Below the pieces are notes generated by a model. That model searched no databases. It was not told the DNA's origin and saw only the letters and a program-made list of their open reading frames with translations. From positions 3,881,560 through 3,945,559 of the forward strand of contig NZ_KI421511.1 of the NCBI RefSeq assembly GCF_000473265.1: DNA of 64,000 nucleotides, in the 5' to 3' direction. Both the position numbers and the translations under genes were made by a program. The DNA is from Amycolatopsis thermoflava N1165 (GTDB taxonomy: Bacteria > Actinomycetota > Actinomycetes > Mycobacteriales > Pseudonocardiaceae). Below, piece after piece: positions 8,001-19,892 of the stretch. The number at the start of each line of letters is the position of its first letter. Position 1 is the stretch's first letter.

Positions 8001-10625
8001 TCAGGCCGTGGGCAGCGAACCCAGGCGCGCGGTGAGCCGCTCGATGTCGGCTGCCGCCGCGTCCCGGCGCACCTTGATCTTCTCGACCACGTCGGCGGGC
8101 GCCTTGTCCAGGAACGCCTGGTTGCCGAGCTTGCCCTCGGTCTGCTTGAGCTCCTTCTGCGCCGCGGCCAGGTCCTTCTCCAGCCGCTTGCGCTCGGCCG
8201 CCACGTCGACCGCGCCGGACAGGTCCAGCTCGACGTGCACGTTCCCGCTGGACAGGCTCACCTCGACCGAGGCGGACGCCGTGAAACCGTCCTCCGGGGC
8301 GGTCAGCCGCGCCAGCGCACGCACCGCTTCCTCGTGCGCGGACACGTCGGCGAAGCCCGCGCCGTTGACGCGCGCCGCCACGCGCTGGCCCGGCTTGAGG
8401 CCCTGGTCCGACCGGAACCGGCGGATCTCGGTGATCAGCTTCTGCACGTCGGCGATGCGGGCGTCGGCCGCCGCGTCGGCGTAGGAGGCGTCCGCCTTCG
8501 GCCAGTCGGCGATGACGACCGACTCGCCGCCGGTCAGCGCCCGCCACAGCTTCTCGGTGATGAACGGGATCACCGGGTGCAGCAGCCGCAACACCGTGTC
8601 GAACACGTGCCCCAGCACCGCGCGCGTGCTGTCGGCCCGCTCACCGGCGATCTGGACCTTCGCCAGCTCCAGGTACCAGTCGCACAGCTCGTCCCAGGTG
8701 AAGTGGTAGAGCCGGTCGACGGCCTTGGCGAACTGGAAGTCCTCCAGCAGCTCGTCCACTTCGGACACTGTGCTCGCGAGGCGGCCGAGGATCCAGCGGT
8801 CGGCCTCGGTCAGCTCCGCGGCGGGCGGCAGCGGCGTCGCCACGGTGGCGCCGTTCATCAACGCGAACTTGGTGGCGTTCCACAGCTTCGTGCAGAAGTT
8901 GCGCGACCCGGCGGCCCACTCCTCGGCCAGCGCCATGTCCGAACCGGGGTTCGCGCCGCGGGCCAGCGTGAACCGGGTGGCGTCCGCGCCGTAGCTGTCC
9001 ATCCAGTCCAGCGGGTCGATGACGTTGCCGCGCGACTTCGACATCTTCTTGCCCTGCGCGTCGCGGATCAGGCCGTGCAGGTAGACGTGGTCGAACGGCT
9101 GGACGTCGCCGCCGCCGTACAGGCCGAACATCATCATCCGGGCGACCCAGAAGAACAGGATGTCGTAGCCGGTGGACAGGACGCTGGTCGGGTAGAACTT
9201 CGCCAGGTCCGGCGTCTCCTCCGGCCAGCCGAGCGTCGACAGCGGCCACAGGCCCGAGGAGAACCAGGTGTCCAGGACGTCCGGGTCCTGCGTCCAGCCC
9301 TCGCCGGACGGCGGCTGCTCGTCCGGCCCGACGCACACCGTCTCGCCGTTCGGCCCGTACCAGACCGGGATGCGGTGGCCCCACCACAACTGGCGCGAGA
9401 TCGTCCAGTCGTGCATGTTGTCGACCCAGTCGAAGTAGCGCTTCTCCAGCTCCGGCGGGTGGATCTTGGTGCGGCCGTCGCGGACCGCGTCGCCGGCCGC
9501 GCGGGCCAGCGGCTCGACCTTGACCCACCACTGCAGCGACAGCCGCGGCTCGACGACCGTGTCGCACCGCGAGCAGTGCCCGACGGCGTGCAGGTACGGG
9601 CGCTTCTCCGCGACGATCCGGCCCTGCTCGCGCAGCGCCGCGACGATCGCAGGGCGCGCCTCGAACCTGTCGAGCCCCTGGAACGGGCCGGGCACGGTGA
9701 TCGTGGCGCGCTCGTCCATGATCGTCGGCATCGGCAGGTCGTGGCGGCGGCCGATCTCGAAGTCGTTCGGGTCGTGCGCCGGGGTGACCTTGACGGCGCC
9801 GGTGCCGAACTCGGGGTCGACGTGCTCGTCGGCGATGACCGGGATGCGGCGGCCGGTCAGCGGCAGCTCGACCTCGGTGCCGACCAGGTGCTTGTACCGC
9901 TCGTCGTCCGGGTGGACGGCGACCGCGGTGTCACCCAGCATCGTCTCGGCGCGGGTGGTGGCCACGACGATCGAGTTTTCGCCGTCGCCGTAACGGATCG
10001 AGACGAGCTCGCCCTCGTCCTCGGAGTGCTCGACCTCGATGTCCGACAGCGCGGTGAGGCACCGTGGGCACCAGTTGATGATGCGCTCGGCGCGGTAGAT
10101 CAGGCCGTCGTCGTAGAGGCGCTTGAACATGGTCTGGACGGCGCGGGACAGGCCCTCGTCCATGGTGAAGCGCTCACGCGACCAGTCGACGCCGTCGCCG
10201 AGGCGGCGCATCTGGCCGAGGATCTTGCCGCCGTACTCGGCCTTCCAGTCCCAGACGCGCTCGACGAACTTCTCGCGGCCGAGGTCGTGGCGCGATTTGC
10301 CGGACTTGGCCAGCTCGCGTTCGACGACGTTCTGGGTCGCGATGCCGGCGTGGTCCATGCCCGGCAGCCAGAGGACCTCGTAGCCCTGCATGCGGCGGCG
10401 GCGCGTCATCACGTCCATCAGGGTGTGGTTGAGCGCGTGCCCCATGTGCAGGCTGCCGGTCACGTTCGGCGGCGGCAGCACGATGGTGAACGGAGGCTTG
10501 TCCGACCCGGCGTCGGCCGTGAAGTAGCCCGCGTCTACCCACCGCTGGTAGAGGGCGGCTTCTTCGTCGGCCGGGTTCCACGCGGCCGGGAGGGCGGGCT
10601 GCTGGTCAGGGGCGTTCTCCGTCAC
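8001..10625 (-). CDS. valS: Valine--tRNA ligase
   Basis: An 874-residue class I aminoacyl-tRNA synthetase that charges tRNA-Val. The HIGH box is HMGH (residues 60-63) in [18 protein letters not shown] occurs exactly in the second half ([10 protein letters not shown]). An editing (CP1) insertion lies between them, and a Leu/Lys/Glu-rich tRNA-binding coiled coil closes the protein. The GTG start at 10625 gives the proper N-terminus. A -10 box (TACACT, minus strand 10639-10634) lies eight bases before it, suggesting a leaderless mRNA. The expected partner folC does not follow; a hairpin terminator does instead. Confidence 0.98.
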   Translation of the reverse strand: MTENAPDQQPALPAAWNPADEEAALYQRWVDAGYFTADAGSDKPPFTIVLPPPNVTGSLHMGHALNHTLMDVMTRRRRMQGYEVLWLPGMDHAGIATQNVVERELAKSGKSRHDLGREKFVERVWDWKAEYGGKILGQMRRLGDGVDWSRERFTMDEGLSRAVQTMFKRLYDDGLIYRAERIINWCPRCLTALSDIEVEHSEDEGELVSIRYGDGENSIVVATTRAETMLGDTAVAVHPDDERYKHLVGTEVELPLTGRRIPVIADEHVDPEFGTGAVKVTPAHDPNDFEIGRRHDLPMPTIMDERATITVPGPFQGLDRFEARPAIVAALREQGRIVAEKRPYLHAVGHCSRCDTVVEPRLSLQWWVKVEPLARAAGDAVRDGRTKIHPPELEKRYFDWVDNMHDWTISRQLWWGHRIPVWYGPNGETVCVGPDEQPPSGEGWTQDPDVLDTWFSSGLWPLSTLGWPEETPDLAKFYPTSVLSTGYDILFFWVARMMMFGLYGGGDVQPFDHVYLHGLIRDAQGKKMSKSRGNVIDPLDWMDSYGADATRFTLARGANPGSDMALAEEWAAGSRNFCTKLWNATKFALMNGATVATPLPPAAELTEADRWILGRLASTVSEVDELLEDFQFAKAVDRLYHFTWDELCDWYLELAKVQIAGERADSTRAVLGHVFDTVLRLLHPVIPFITEKLWRALTGGESVVIADWPKADASYADAAADARIADVQKLITEIRRFRSDQGLKPGQRVAARVNGAGFADVSAHEEAVRALARLTAPEDGFTASASVEVSLSSGNVHVELDLSGAVDVAAERKRLEKDLAAAQKELKQTEGKLGNQAFLDKAPADVVEKIKVRRDAAAADIERLTARLGSLPTA

Positions 10626-10717
10626 AACCGGTAAGTGTACGAACCTGCTAATCAGCGCCGCATCCGCATTGCCTCCGGGGCCGGTGACGATCTTCGGCCG
10701 GGGGCGGCGGGTCCGAA

Positions 10718-10891
10718 ATGGACGGCTTCGCACACACCCCGGACGACGCGCGGCCGGCGCCCTGGCGGCCGAGAACGGCCCTGGTGACGGCAGTCACACC
10801 GACCCTCGCGCGGCCGGCTTCATGGTGCGCCGGGGCGCCCCTGATCGCACCGTTGTTTGCGGATCGGTCTCAGGACGCGCGCACCCCGTAA
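10718..10891 (+). CDS. Possible small protein (57 residues)
   Basis: An ATG at 10718 opens 57 codons ending in TAA at 10891, inside the 322-base gap between valS and the next gene. The bases around its start (GGTCCGAAATGGACG) closely repeat those at the start of the downstream gene (GGTCCGAAGTGGACG at 10940). The two starts therefore look duplicated. The protein is Ala/Pro-rich with one short hydrophobic stretch and matches no family I know. It may not be expressed. Confidence 0.25.
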   Translation: MDGFAHTPDDARPAPWRPRTALVTAVTPTLARPASWCAGAPLIAPLFADRSQDARTP

Positions 10892-10947
10892 CGATCTCCG
10901 CAGCCGGTCGATCAGAAGGCGAGATCGAACCGGAAGGCAGGTCCGAA

Positions 10948-11925
10948 GTGGACGACTACGACATCGCGGAGCACCCGGATCTGCGGGACCCCGACTGGCA
11001 GCGGCACGCGGTGAAGCAGGCGCGGGCCGGTGTGCGCCGCCAGCGCCGGACGGGCAAGCGGCTCGCCTGGACCGGCGTGACGCTGGTCGTCGTGGCCGGG
11101 GCGGTGTTCGGGCTCGTCCAGTGGGGCCGCTCGACGTCCGCCCACTACGACGGCAGCGCGCCCCCACCAGCCGAGATGCGCCCGACCGCGCCGAGCGTGC
11201 TGCCCGACATCGCGCGCGTGAACCTGGAGCGCCCGTTCGACGGCACCCCAGCCGAAACCTGGGGCGAGTCGGTGGACGGGCTGCTGGCCCCGCCGCCCGG
11301 CCCGGTCGGCGGGTTCTCCGCCGGCGAGGTCGCGGCGGCCGTCGGCCAGGTGCGGGAGGTCATCCGCGCGGGCAGGCTCGACCGGCGCACCATCGAGGGT
11401 CGCGACGGATCGCTGCTGCTGAACCTGCTGGCCCCGAACGCCCGGCGGGAGTTCGCCAAGGCCATCAACGACCGCACGGAGGACTTCCGGTCCGTGGTCA
11501 GCTTCGCCGAAGACGGCTACCGGCTGCTCCCGGCAGGCCCGCGGATCACGGGCACCATCACCGCGGCCCCGGGAGACGAAGCGAACAGGCTGGCCCTGCA
11601 CGCGGATTACTCGGTCGCCTACGCGTTCGACCCTGGCAGCTACGCGCCGATCATGAGCCCCGCCGACATCGACGTGTTCATCCGCTACGAGGTGGACTTC
11701 GAACTGGTTCGGGGTTCCTCCTTCCAGAAGAACGACCGCGGTCTGTGGGTGACGACGACCAGGGGGATCGTCTACTCGATGGCCTGCGAGCCGGCCAAGC
11801 GGGGCTACCTCGCACCGGCCTACAGCGAGCCCGGTCCCGTCACGCAGGACACCTCGGGCTTCGACGAGGCGGCGATGTACGACGTGACCAAGCCGATGCC
11901 GGAGTTCACCGGCGGCTGCGAGTAG
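10948..11925 (+). CDS. Single-pass membrane protein, unknown function
   Basis: A 325-residue protein with a basic cytoplasmic N-terminus (RRQRRTGKR), one transmembrane helix at about residues 34-54 and a large extracytoplasmic C-terminal domain. The C-terminal domain carries Cys near SMACEP and at the end (GGCE). The GTG start at 10948 follows GGAAGG and keeps the helix intact. No catalytic motif is seen. It transcribes away from valS and shares the same intergenic region. Confidence 0.8.
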   Translation: MDDYDIAEHPDLRDPDWQRHAVKQARAGVRRQRRTGKRLAWTGVTLVVVAGAVFGLVQWGRSTSAHYDGSAPPPAEMRPTAPSVLPDIARVNLERPFDGTPAETWGESVDGLLAPPPGPVGGFSAGEVAAAVGQVREVIRAGRLDRRTIEGRDGSLLLNLLAPNARREFAKAINDRTEDFRSVVSFAEDGYRLLPAGPRITGTITAAPGDEANRLALHADYSVAYAFDPGSYAPIMSPADIDVFIRYEVDFELVRGSSFQKNDRGLWVTTTRGIVYSMACEPAKRGYLAPAYSEPGPVTQDTSGFDEAAMYDVTKPMPEFTGGCE

Positions 11926-11930
11926 TCACT

Positions 11931-11961
11931 TCGACAGCTCAGACTCAACAGTCTAGACTGT
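11931..11961 (+). promoter_or_regulatory. Leaderless marR promoter with overlapping palindrome
   Basis: TCGACA (11931-11936), a 17-base spacer and TAGACT (11954-11959) form a good -35/-10 pair ending six bases before the ATG at 11966. The perfect palindrome ACAGTCTAGACTGT (11948-11961) covers the -10 box and is the obvious operator for the MarR protein it precedes. Confidence 0.65.
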
Positions 11962-11965
11962 CTAT

Positions 11966-12403
11966 ATGACCCGGGTCCCGAACGACGCGGCGCGCCTGGC
12001 CGGTGCGGTGCGCGCCGTCGTCGGGCAGTTGCACCGCCGGTTGCGCCAGGTGGACAACGCAGGCGTCCTGACGCCCTCGCAGTCGGCCGTGCTCGCGCGC
12101 CTGCACCGGGACGGCCCGGCCACCCAGGCGCAGCTCGCGGCGGCGGAGCACGTCCGGCAGCAGTCCATGGCGGCCACGCTGGGCGCGCTGGACGAGCTGG
12201 GCTACCTCAGCCGCACCCGCGACCCGCGCGACGGGCGGCGTGTGCTCGTCGCCCTGTCGGACCTGGGCGAGAAGACCGTGCGGGGCGTGCACCAGCACCG
12301 CGAGGAGTGGCTGGCGCGCGCCCTGACCGACGACCTCACCGCCGAGGAGCGCCGCAAGATCGACGAAGCGCTGCCCCTGCTCGCGAAGCTGGCGCAGCGA
12401 TGA
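11966..12403 (+). CDS. MarR-family regulator
   Basis: A 145-residue winged-helix regulator. The recognition region is AAAEHVRQQSMAATLGALDELGYL and the wing is RDPRDGRRVLVALS. It directly precedes an EmrB-type efflux gene and very likely represses both in the absence of a toxic ligand. The transcript is probably leaderless, and its operator is the palindrome at 11948-11961. Confidence 0.9.
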   Translation: MTRVPNDAARLAGAVRAVVGQLHRRLRQVDNAGVLTPSQSAVLARLHRDGPATQAQLAAAEHVRQQSMAATLGALDELGYLSRTRDPRDGRRVLVALSDLGEKTVRGVHQHREEWLARALTDDLTAEERRKIDEALPLLAKLAQR

Positions 12404-12407
12404 GGAA

Positions 12408-13801
12408 GTGGTGACCACGTCCCAGCGGACGACACAGCTCACGCGAACCGCCTACCCGCCGCGCATGGTCCTCCCCCTGGTGGCCAGCGCGGTGCTCAAC
12501 CCCGTCAACTCCACCCTGATCGCCGTGGCGCTGGTGCCCATCGGCCAGGCGTTCGGCGCCGGACCGGGGGAAACCGCCTGGCTGATCACCTCGCTGTACC
12601 TGGCCACGGCAGTCGGGCAACCGGTCGTCGGGCTGTTCGTCGACCGGTTCGGCGCGCGGCGCGTGCTGCTGGCCGGCTCGGTGACCGTGTTCGCCGCCGG
12701 CGTCGGCGGCCTGCTCGCGTTCTCGCTGGGCTGGCTGGTCGCGGTTCGGGTCGTGCTCGGCATCGGCACCTGCGCCGGCTTCCCCGCCGCGATGGCGGTG
12801 CTGCGCAAGCGCGCCGACGCCACCGGCGGCGGCGTGCCGAGCCGCGTCCTGTCGGTCCTCGCGATGTCCTCGCAGACCGTCATGGTCATCGGCCCGACGC
12901 TGGGCGGCGCGCTGATCGGGCTGGCGGGCTGGCCGGCGATCTTCGCGGTGAACATCCCGCTCGCCGCGGTCGCGTTCGTGCTCGCGCTCGTCTGGGTGCC
13001 CAAGGACCCGCCGCGCGCCGGACGGCGGGAGCCGATCGACGTCGCCGGCATCGCCCTGTTCTCCGCGACCCTGCTCGCGGTGCTCCTCTACGTGATGGCG
13101 CCCGCGGTGTCCGACCTGTACCTGCTCGGCGTCGCGCTGGTGCTGGGCGCCCTGTTCGTCCGGGTCGAGCTGCACGCCGAACGCCCGTTCGTCGACCTGC
13201 GGATGCTGGCGGGCAACCGCCCGCTCCTGCGCACCTACCTGCGCCAGGCGCTGGCGTTCCTCATCGTCTACTCGATCATGTTCGGCTACGTCCAGTGGCT
13301 CGAATCCGCGCGCGGGCTCACCGAATCGACGGCGGGCGCGCTGCTGACCCCGATGTCGGTGGCCGCGGTGCTGGCCGCGGCGTCGGCGGGCAGGCCGGCG
13401 CGGCTCAAGGGGCGGCTGGTCGTCAACTCGCTGGCGCTGCTCGCCGGGTCGGTGCTGCTGCTGTTCGTGCACGACGGCACCTGGATCGGCGCGCTCGTGG
13501 TGCTCGCCGCGGTGTTCGGGCTCGGTCAGGGCCTGACCAGTGTGACCAACCAGACCGTCCTCTACGGCCAGGTGCCGCCGGACGTGATGGGCACCGCGAG
13601 CGGCCTGTTCCGCACGGCGCAGTACCTCGGCGCGATCGGGTCGTCGACGCTGATCGCGCTGTGCTTCGGCGACCACGCCACCTCGCACGGCCTGCACGAA
13701 CTGGCCGCGGCACTCATCGTGATCGGCGCCGTGCTGTTCACGGTCACGGTGACCGACCGGAAACTCGGTACTCGCGCGAAGGCAAGCGCTGACGCAAGAT
13801 A

Positions 13802-13802
<1 letters not shown>
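12408..13802 (+). CDS. MFS drug-efflux transporter (DHA2/EmrB-like)
   Basis: A 464-residue membrane protein with twelve to fourteen hydrophobic helices. The loop after helix 2 has GLFVDRFGARRVLL, the MFS motif A. Motif C-like residues lie around VIGPTLGGALIG, which marks drug:H+ antiporters. It follows marR by four bases and shares its regulation. Starts at GTG 12408 or GTG 12411 are equivalent. The stop TAG overlaps the GTG of the fdhF-like gene, so the molybdoenzyme could be cotranscribed. Confidence 0.9.
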
Positions 13803-16110
<2,308 letters not shown>

Positions 16111-16114
<4 letters not shown>

Positions 16115-16608
16115 AGGACGGTGTTGCCGTACATCTCGCCGAGCGGGTCGGCGATGAGCTCGATGCGGGCGCCGTCGGGGTCGCGGAAGTAGACCGAGAC
16201 GTCGCTGTGCACCGCGTGCTTGACGCCGGCCTCGGCGAGCTTGGCGACCAGCCGCTGCCACCGCTCGGGGTCGACCGAGATGGCGATGTGGTGCAGCCCG
16301 CCGAGCACCTCGGCGTACGGGCCCACGTCCAGGCCCGGGAAGTCGAAGAACGCCAGCAGGTTCCCGTTGCCGATGTCGAAGAAGAAGTGCGACGACCCGG
16401 GGTAGTCGCGGTTCTCGATCAGCTCGGTGAGCGGGAACTCCAGGACGTCCTGGTAGAAGCGAACGGTTCGCTCGACGTCGCTGCTGATCAGCGCCGTGTG
16501 GTGGAGGCCGCGGGCGGACGACGCGGGCCGCTCCCCCGCGGGCTTGAGGTGGGCGTCCCGGATGCGGTCGCGCTCCCGGCGGACCGCGTCGAGGTCGACG
16601 GAGGTCAT
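16111..16608 (-). CDS. VOC-family protein (glyoxalase/dioxygenase fold)
   Basis: A 165-residue protein with two beta-alpha-beta-beta-beta modules. GLHHTALISSD starts the first (metal His at about 37). GLHHIAISVD starts the second (another His), and DPDGARIELI ends it with the usual Glu. This supports a mononuclear metal site. The family covers glyoxalases, extradiol dioxygenases and resistance proteins, so the reaction is open. Its end overlaps the fdhF-like gene by four bases, convergently. Confidence 0.88.
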
Positions 16609-16678
16609 GGCTGGCGTTCCTTTCTCCTGGCGGAGGTGGTGTGCCCGGCTTACCCGCCGGGCACCACCGGCATCCGCG

Positions 16679-17236
16679 TCAGGCGGCCTTGATCGCGGAG
16701 ACCTCGAACTCCAGGGTGACCTTGTCGCTCACCAGGACGCCGCCGGTCTCCAGCGCCGCGTTCCAGGTGACGCCGAAGTCCTTGCGGTTGATGGTGGTCG
16801 AGCCCTCGAAGCCGATCCGGGTGTTGCCGAACGGGTCCTGGGCGGTGCCCTCGAACTCGAACGGGACCGTGACGGACTTCGTGATGCCCTTGATCGTCAG
16901 GTCGCCGGTGACGTCGAAGCTCGCGTCGCCGGTCTGCCGGATCGAGGTGGAGACGAAGGTGATCTCCGGGTGCTCGTCCATCGACAGGAAGTCGTTGCTG
17001 CGCAGGTGGGCATCGCGGTCGGCGTTGCGGGTGTCGATGCTGTTCGCCTTGATGGCGACCGTCACCGACGACTTGGCCGGGTCGTCACCGTCGATGTGGG
17101 CGGTGCCGGTGAACTCGTTGAACGCGCCACGCACCTTGGTGACCATCGCGTGGCGGGCGACGAAGCCGATCCGGGTGTGGGTCGGGTCCAGGGTGTACTC
17201 GCCGGTCAGGTTCGCGTAGCCGGTCTGGGTGGTCAT
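16679..17236 (-). CDS. YceI-family lipid-binding protein
   Basis: A 185-residue lipocalin-like barrel. GEYTLDPTHTRIGFVARHAMVTKVRG is the family's opening pattern (shown here in part by DPTHT), followed by NSIDT and DLTIKG strands. YceI-like proteins bind polyprenoid or other long hydrophobic molecules. No signal peptide is present, so this copy is cytosolic. It is divergent from a MarR gene with a shared 94-base control region that holds two similar inverted sites, so that regulator probably controls it. Confidence 0.92.
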   Translation of the reverse strand: MTTQTGYANLTGEYTLDPTHTRIGFVARHAMVTKVRGAFNEFTGTAHIDGDDPAKSSVTVAIKANSIDTRNADRDAHLRSNDFLSMDEHPEITFVSTSIRQTGDASFDVTGDLTIKGITKSVTVPFEFEGTAQDPFGNTRIGFEGSTTINRKDFGVTWNAALETGGVLVSDKVTLEFEVSAIKAA

Positions 17237-17261
17237 TGCGGGTTCCTCCCGTGAAGGTCTG

Positions 17262-17323
17262 GTTGATGTGTCATCGACACAGTGACACAACTTGGATGAC
17301 GCGTCAACTATTCCCGCTATACT
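17262..17323 (+). promoter_or_regulatory. Shared yceI/marR control region with paired operators
   Basis: GTTGATGTGTCATC (17262-17275) and, inverted, GATGACGCGTCAAC (17295-17308) match at 12 of 14 bases and sit between the divergent genes. A -10 box TATACT (17318-17323) lies seven bases before the marR ATG, giving a leaderless transcript. GTGTC/GACAC at 17268-17280 forms a further small palindrome. These are likely sites for the MarR protein. Confidence 0.6.
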
Positions 17324-17330
17324 CAATGGC

Positions 17331-17804
17331 ATGACCCGATGGCTCGATGACGGTGAACAGCAGGCGTGGCGCGCGTACGTGAAGATGCAGAGCCACCTCA
17401 ACGCCGCGCTGGGCCGCCGGATGCAGGCGGACTCCCAGCTGTCGCTGCCCGACTTCGAGGTGCTGGTCCAGCTCACGGACACGCCGGAGGGCCGGGTGCG
17501 GGTCTTCGAGCTGGCCAGGGCGCTGGACTGGGAGAAGAGCAGGCTGTCGCACCACCTGCGGCGCATGCAGAAGCGCGGCCTGGTGGCGCGCGAGGAGTGC
17601 CCGGACGACGCGCGCGGCGCGTTCATCGTGCTGACCCGCGAGGGCCGGGAGGCGATCGAGCAGGCCGCGCCGCACCACGTGGACACGGTGCGCGAGCTGG
17701 TGTTCGACGTGCTCACGCGCGAACAGGTGGACGCCCTCCGGGCGATCTCCGAGCAGATCCTGCGGGTGGTCCGCCCGGAGGACTGTCCTCAGGACCGCAG
17801 GTAG
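17331..17804 (+). CDS. MarR-family regulator
   Basis: A 157-residue winged-helix protein. The recognition helix lies in ELARALDWEKSRLSHHLRRM and the wing in PDDARGAFIVLT. It opens with an aromatic helix (MTRWLDDGEQQAWRAYVK) typical of the MarR dimer interface. It is divergent from yceI and probably represses it and itself. I chose the ATG at 17331, seven bases after the -10 box. Its last 16 bases overlap the end of the opposing SDR gene. Confidence 0.9.
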   Translation: MTRWLDDGEQQAWRAYVKMQSHLNAALGRRMQADSQLSLPDFEVLVQLTDTPEGRVRVFELARALDWEKSRLSHHLRRMQKRGLVAREECPDDARGAFIVLTREGREAIEQAAPHHVDTVRELVFDVLTREQVDALRAISEQILRVVRPEDCPQDRR

Positions 17805-18544
17805 GAGGCGCCGTTGAGGTCGAGGATGGCGCCGGAGGCCCACTCGGCCTCGGCGGAGGCGAGGTAGACCACCGCGGCGGCGATCTCCGGCGGCTCCGCG
17901 ACCCGGCCGAACGGGGCCTGGGCCCGCAACGCGTCGCCCCGCTCACCGGTCAGCCAGTCCGCGACCCGCTCGGTCGCGATGAACCCGGGCGCGACCGTGC
18001 TCACCGCGATGCCGTGCGGCGCGAGGTGCACGGCGAGCGACTGGCCCAGTGAGTGCAGGGCCGCCTTCGTCGCGCCGTACGCGGGGTGGTCCGGCTCGCC
18101 CCGGAAGGCGCCGCGCGAGCCGACGTTGACCACGCGTCCGCGCGCGCCGCGGCCGATCATGTGCCGGGCGACGCAGAACGTGACGTCGGCCGCGCCGAGG
18201 AGGTTCACCTCGACCGACTGCCGCCAGACCTCCCGCCAGTGCTCGAAGGTCGTCTCGGCGAGCGGGTGCGCGGTCTCGGTGGTGGTCACCACGGCGGCGT
18301 TGTTGACCAGGACGTCGACCCCGCCGAGCGCGTCTTCGGCGGCGTCGGCGATGCGCTGGGCCTCCCGGATGTCGCCCTGCACCAGGGCGTGCCCGTCGCC
18401 GGGCAGCGCCGCCAGGGTGGCTTCCGCCGCGGCCTGGTTGGAGTTGTAGTGCACCGCGACACGGTCGCCGCGCTCGGCGAAGGCCGTGGCGATCGCGCGG
18501 CCGAGGCCCGCCGACGCTCCGGTGACGAGGACGCCGCGGCTCAC
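17789..18544 (-). CDS. Short-chain dehydrogenase/reductase (SDR)
   Basis: A 251-residue classical SDR. The cofactor motif [13 protein letters not shown] is at the start, NNAAV follows, and the catalytic Ser/Tyr/Lys appear as NVGS and [16 protein letters not shown]-type residues after strand 2 suggest NADP(H). The GTG at 18544 overlaps the VOC stop as GTGA, so both form a two-gene operon. They sit divergently next to a FadR-type regulator, which suggests a small catabolic or detoxification unit. Substrate unknown. Confidence 0.92.
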   Translation of the reverse strand: MSRGVLVTGASAGLGRAIATAFAERGDRVAVHYNSNQAAAEATLAALPGDGHALVQGDIREAQRIADAAEDALGGVDVLVNNAAVVTTTETAHPLAETTFEHWREVWRQSVEVNLLGAADVTFCVARHMIGRGARGRVVNVGSRGAFRGEPDHPAYGATKAALHSLGQSLAVHLAPHGIAVSTVAPGFIATERVADWLTGERGDALRAQAPFGRVAEPPEIAAAVVYLASAEAEWASGAILDLNGASYLRS

Positions 18545-18960
18545 TTGGCGAACAGCTGGGACTCGTCGCGGAAAGCCTTGAACTCCAGCGCGTTGCCCGC
18601 CGGGTCGTGCAGGAACATGGTCCACTGCTCCCCCGGCTCGCCCGCGAATCGCTGGTAGGGCTCGATGACGAACTGCGTGCCCGCGTCCTTGAGGCGGCCG
18701 GCGAGCTCGTGGAAGGCGTCGACGGTCAGGACCAGGCCGAAGTGCGGCACCGGGACGTCGTGGCCGTCGACCGGGTTGCGGCCCGCCTCGTTGCGCGCGC
18801 CCTCGACGACGTGGGTGACGACCTGGTGGCCGTGGAAGTTCCAGTCCACCCACTTGGTGTCGGAGCGGCCTTCGGACAGCCCGAGCACCCCGCCGTAGAA
18901 CTCCCGGGCGCGGCCGAGGTCGTCGACCGGGATCGCGAGGTGGAACGCGGGGCGGGTCAT
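18541..18960 (-). CDS. VOC-family protein (glyoxalase-like)
   Basis: A 139-residue VOC protein. [22 protein letters not shown] opens the first module and [16 protein letters not shown] closes the second with the usual metal Glu. It is preceded by a strong GAAGGAGG site before the ATG at 18960. It is coupled to the SDR gene behind it. Relatives are annotated as glyoxalase-like; the substrate is unknown. Confidence 0.9.
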   Translation of the reverse strand: MTRPAFHLAIPVDDLGRAREFYGGVLGLSEGRSDTKWVDWNFHGHQVVTHVVEGARNEAGRNPVDGHDVPVPHFGLVLTVDAFHELAGRLKDAGTQFVIEPYQRFAGEPGEQWTMFLHDPAGNALEFKAFRDESQLFAK

Positions 18961-18990
18961 GGTGCCTCCTTCATCGTCGGTGGCTCCAGC

Positions 18991-19028
18991 TTGACCCGGA
19001 CTATGTCGGAATGTCAACATTAGGACAT
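18991..19028 (+). promoter_or_regulatory. gntR promoter with nested inverted repeats
   Basis: TTGACC (18991-18996), an 18-base spacer and a weak -10 (CAACAT, 19015-19020) lead to the ATG at 19027 with almost no leader. AATGT-CA-ACATT (19010-19021) lies inside ATGTC...GACAT (19003-19007, 19024-19028). Such nested arms fit a FadR-type dimer controlling both divergent units. Confidence 0.5.
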
Positions 19029-19695
19029 GCAACCCGCCCGGCGGCGTGGTCTGGCCGAGGAGGCCGCCGACCGCATCCGCGACGAGATCCTGTCCGGCCG
19101 GTTCGCGCCTGGCAGCGCACTGCGCGAGGTCGAGCTGGCCGCGTCACTGCAGGTCAGCCGCGGGTCTGTACGCGAGGGGCTGGCGATCCTGGAGCGCGAG
19201 GGGCTGGTGCACAGCGAGTGGCACCGGGGCACGCGGATCATCGAGCTGAGCGAGACCGACATCACCGAGGTCTACGAGGTGCGCGCGGCGCTGGACCGGC
19301 TGGCGACGCTGACCGCGGCCGAGCGGGGCCGGGAAGGGCAGTTCGACGAGCTCGACCGGCTGGTGGCGGCGATGGACCGGGAGGCACGCGGCCCGGCGGA
19401 CGGCGACCGGCTGGTGGCGCTGGACATCGAGTTCCACGACTGCGTGTACGCGATGGCGGCCAACGGCAGGCTGACCAACGCGTGGGAGGCCGTGCGGTCG
19501 CAAGTGCACCTGTTCCAGGCCCACCGGGTGCGGCTCTCGCACGAGCACTACCGCACGCGCGTGGTGGACGAGCACCGCGAGCTGGCGACACTGCTGCGCG
19601 CGCGGCGGGTCGAGGGGCTGGGCGACCTGGCGGAGGAACACGTGCGCTCCGCGAGCCGGGGGTTGATCGAGAGCCTGCGCGAACTGCATCGCTGA
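19027..19695 (+). CDS. GntR-family regulator, FadR/FCD type
   Basis: A 222-residue regulator with an N-terminal winged helix ([20 protein letters not shown]) and a C-terminal all-helical FCD ligand domain. The FCD metal and ligand residues are seen in DIEFHDCVY and [10 protein letters not shown]. It is divergent from the VOC-SDR pair and likely represses it until an organic-acid-like ligand binds. The last 17 codons have a diverged copy 170 bases downstream. Confidence 0.92.
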   Translation: MQPARRRGLAEEAADRIRDEILSGRFAPGSALREVELAASLQVSRGSVREGLAILEREGLVHSEWHRGTRIIELSETDITEVYEVRAALDRLATLTAAERGREGQFDELDRLVAAMDREARGPADGDRLVALDIEFHDCVYAMAANGRLTNAWEAVRSQVHLFQAHRVRLSHEHYRTRVVDEHRELATLLRARRVEGLGDLAEEHVRSASRGLIESLRELHR

Positions 19696-19892
19696 CGGGC
19701 CCTGGGCCAGGCACGCGCAGCTGCCAACGCCCTGCAACCACTGGGAAGGTCGCGCCAGCCTCGCCGGCGCCCCACCGAGCGCTAGTGCGAACCGACTCGC
19801 CGCGAGGGCCAGGCGTGCGCGACCAGCCGGGTCTCATCCAGGGCCTGCGCGGGCTGCACCGCTGAGGAGTCCGGGCCAGGGTCGCCGGCGCC
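19696..19892. repeat. Diverged duplicate of the gntR 3' end
   Basis: The segment 19815-19880 repeats the gene end at 19645-19710. Its translation VRDQPGLIQGLRGLHR plus stop mirrors [17 protein letters not shown] plus stop of the regulator. A second block around 19749-19795 is similar to 19878-19925. No separate start or upstream coding region is visible, so this is a tail copy, not a gene. Confidence 0.7.

Noticed and set aside
8235..10634. A 799-codon plus-strand frame opposite valS
   Set aside because: It is the antisense shadow of valS, rich in Arg/Val/Gly/His with no family pattern, as expected for complementary frames in GC-rich DNA.
10626..10717. T-box or other riboswitch leader for valS
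   Set aside because: A -10 box lies eight bases before the GTG start, leaving no room for a leader. No specifier or T-box sequence is seen.
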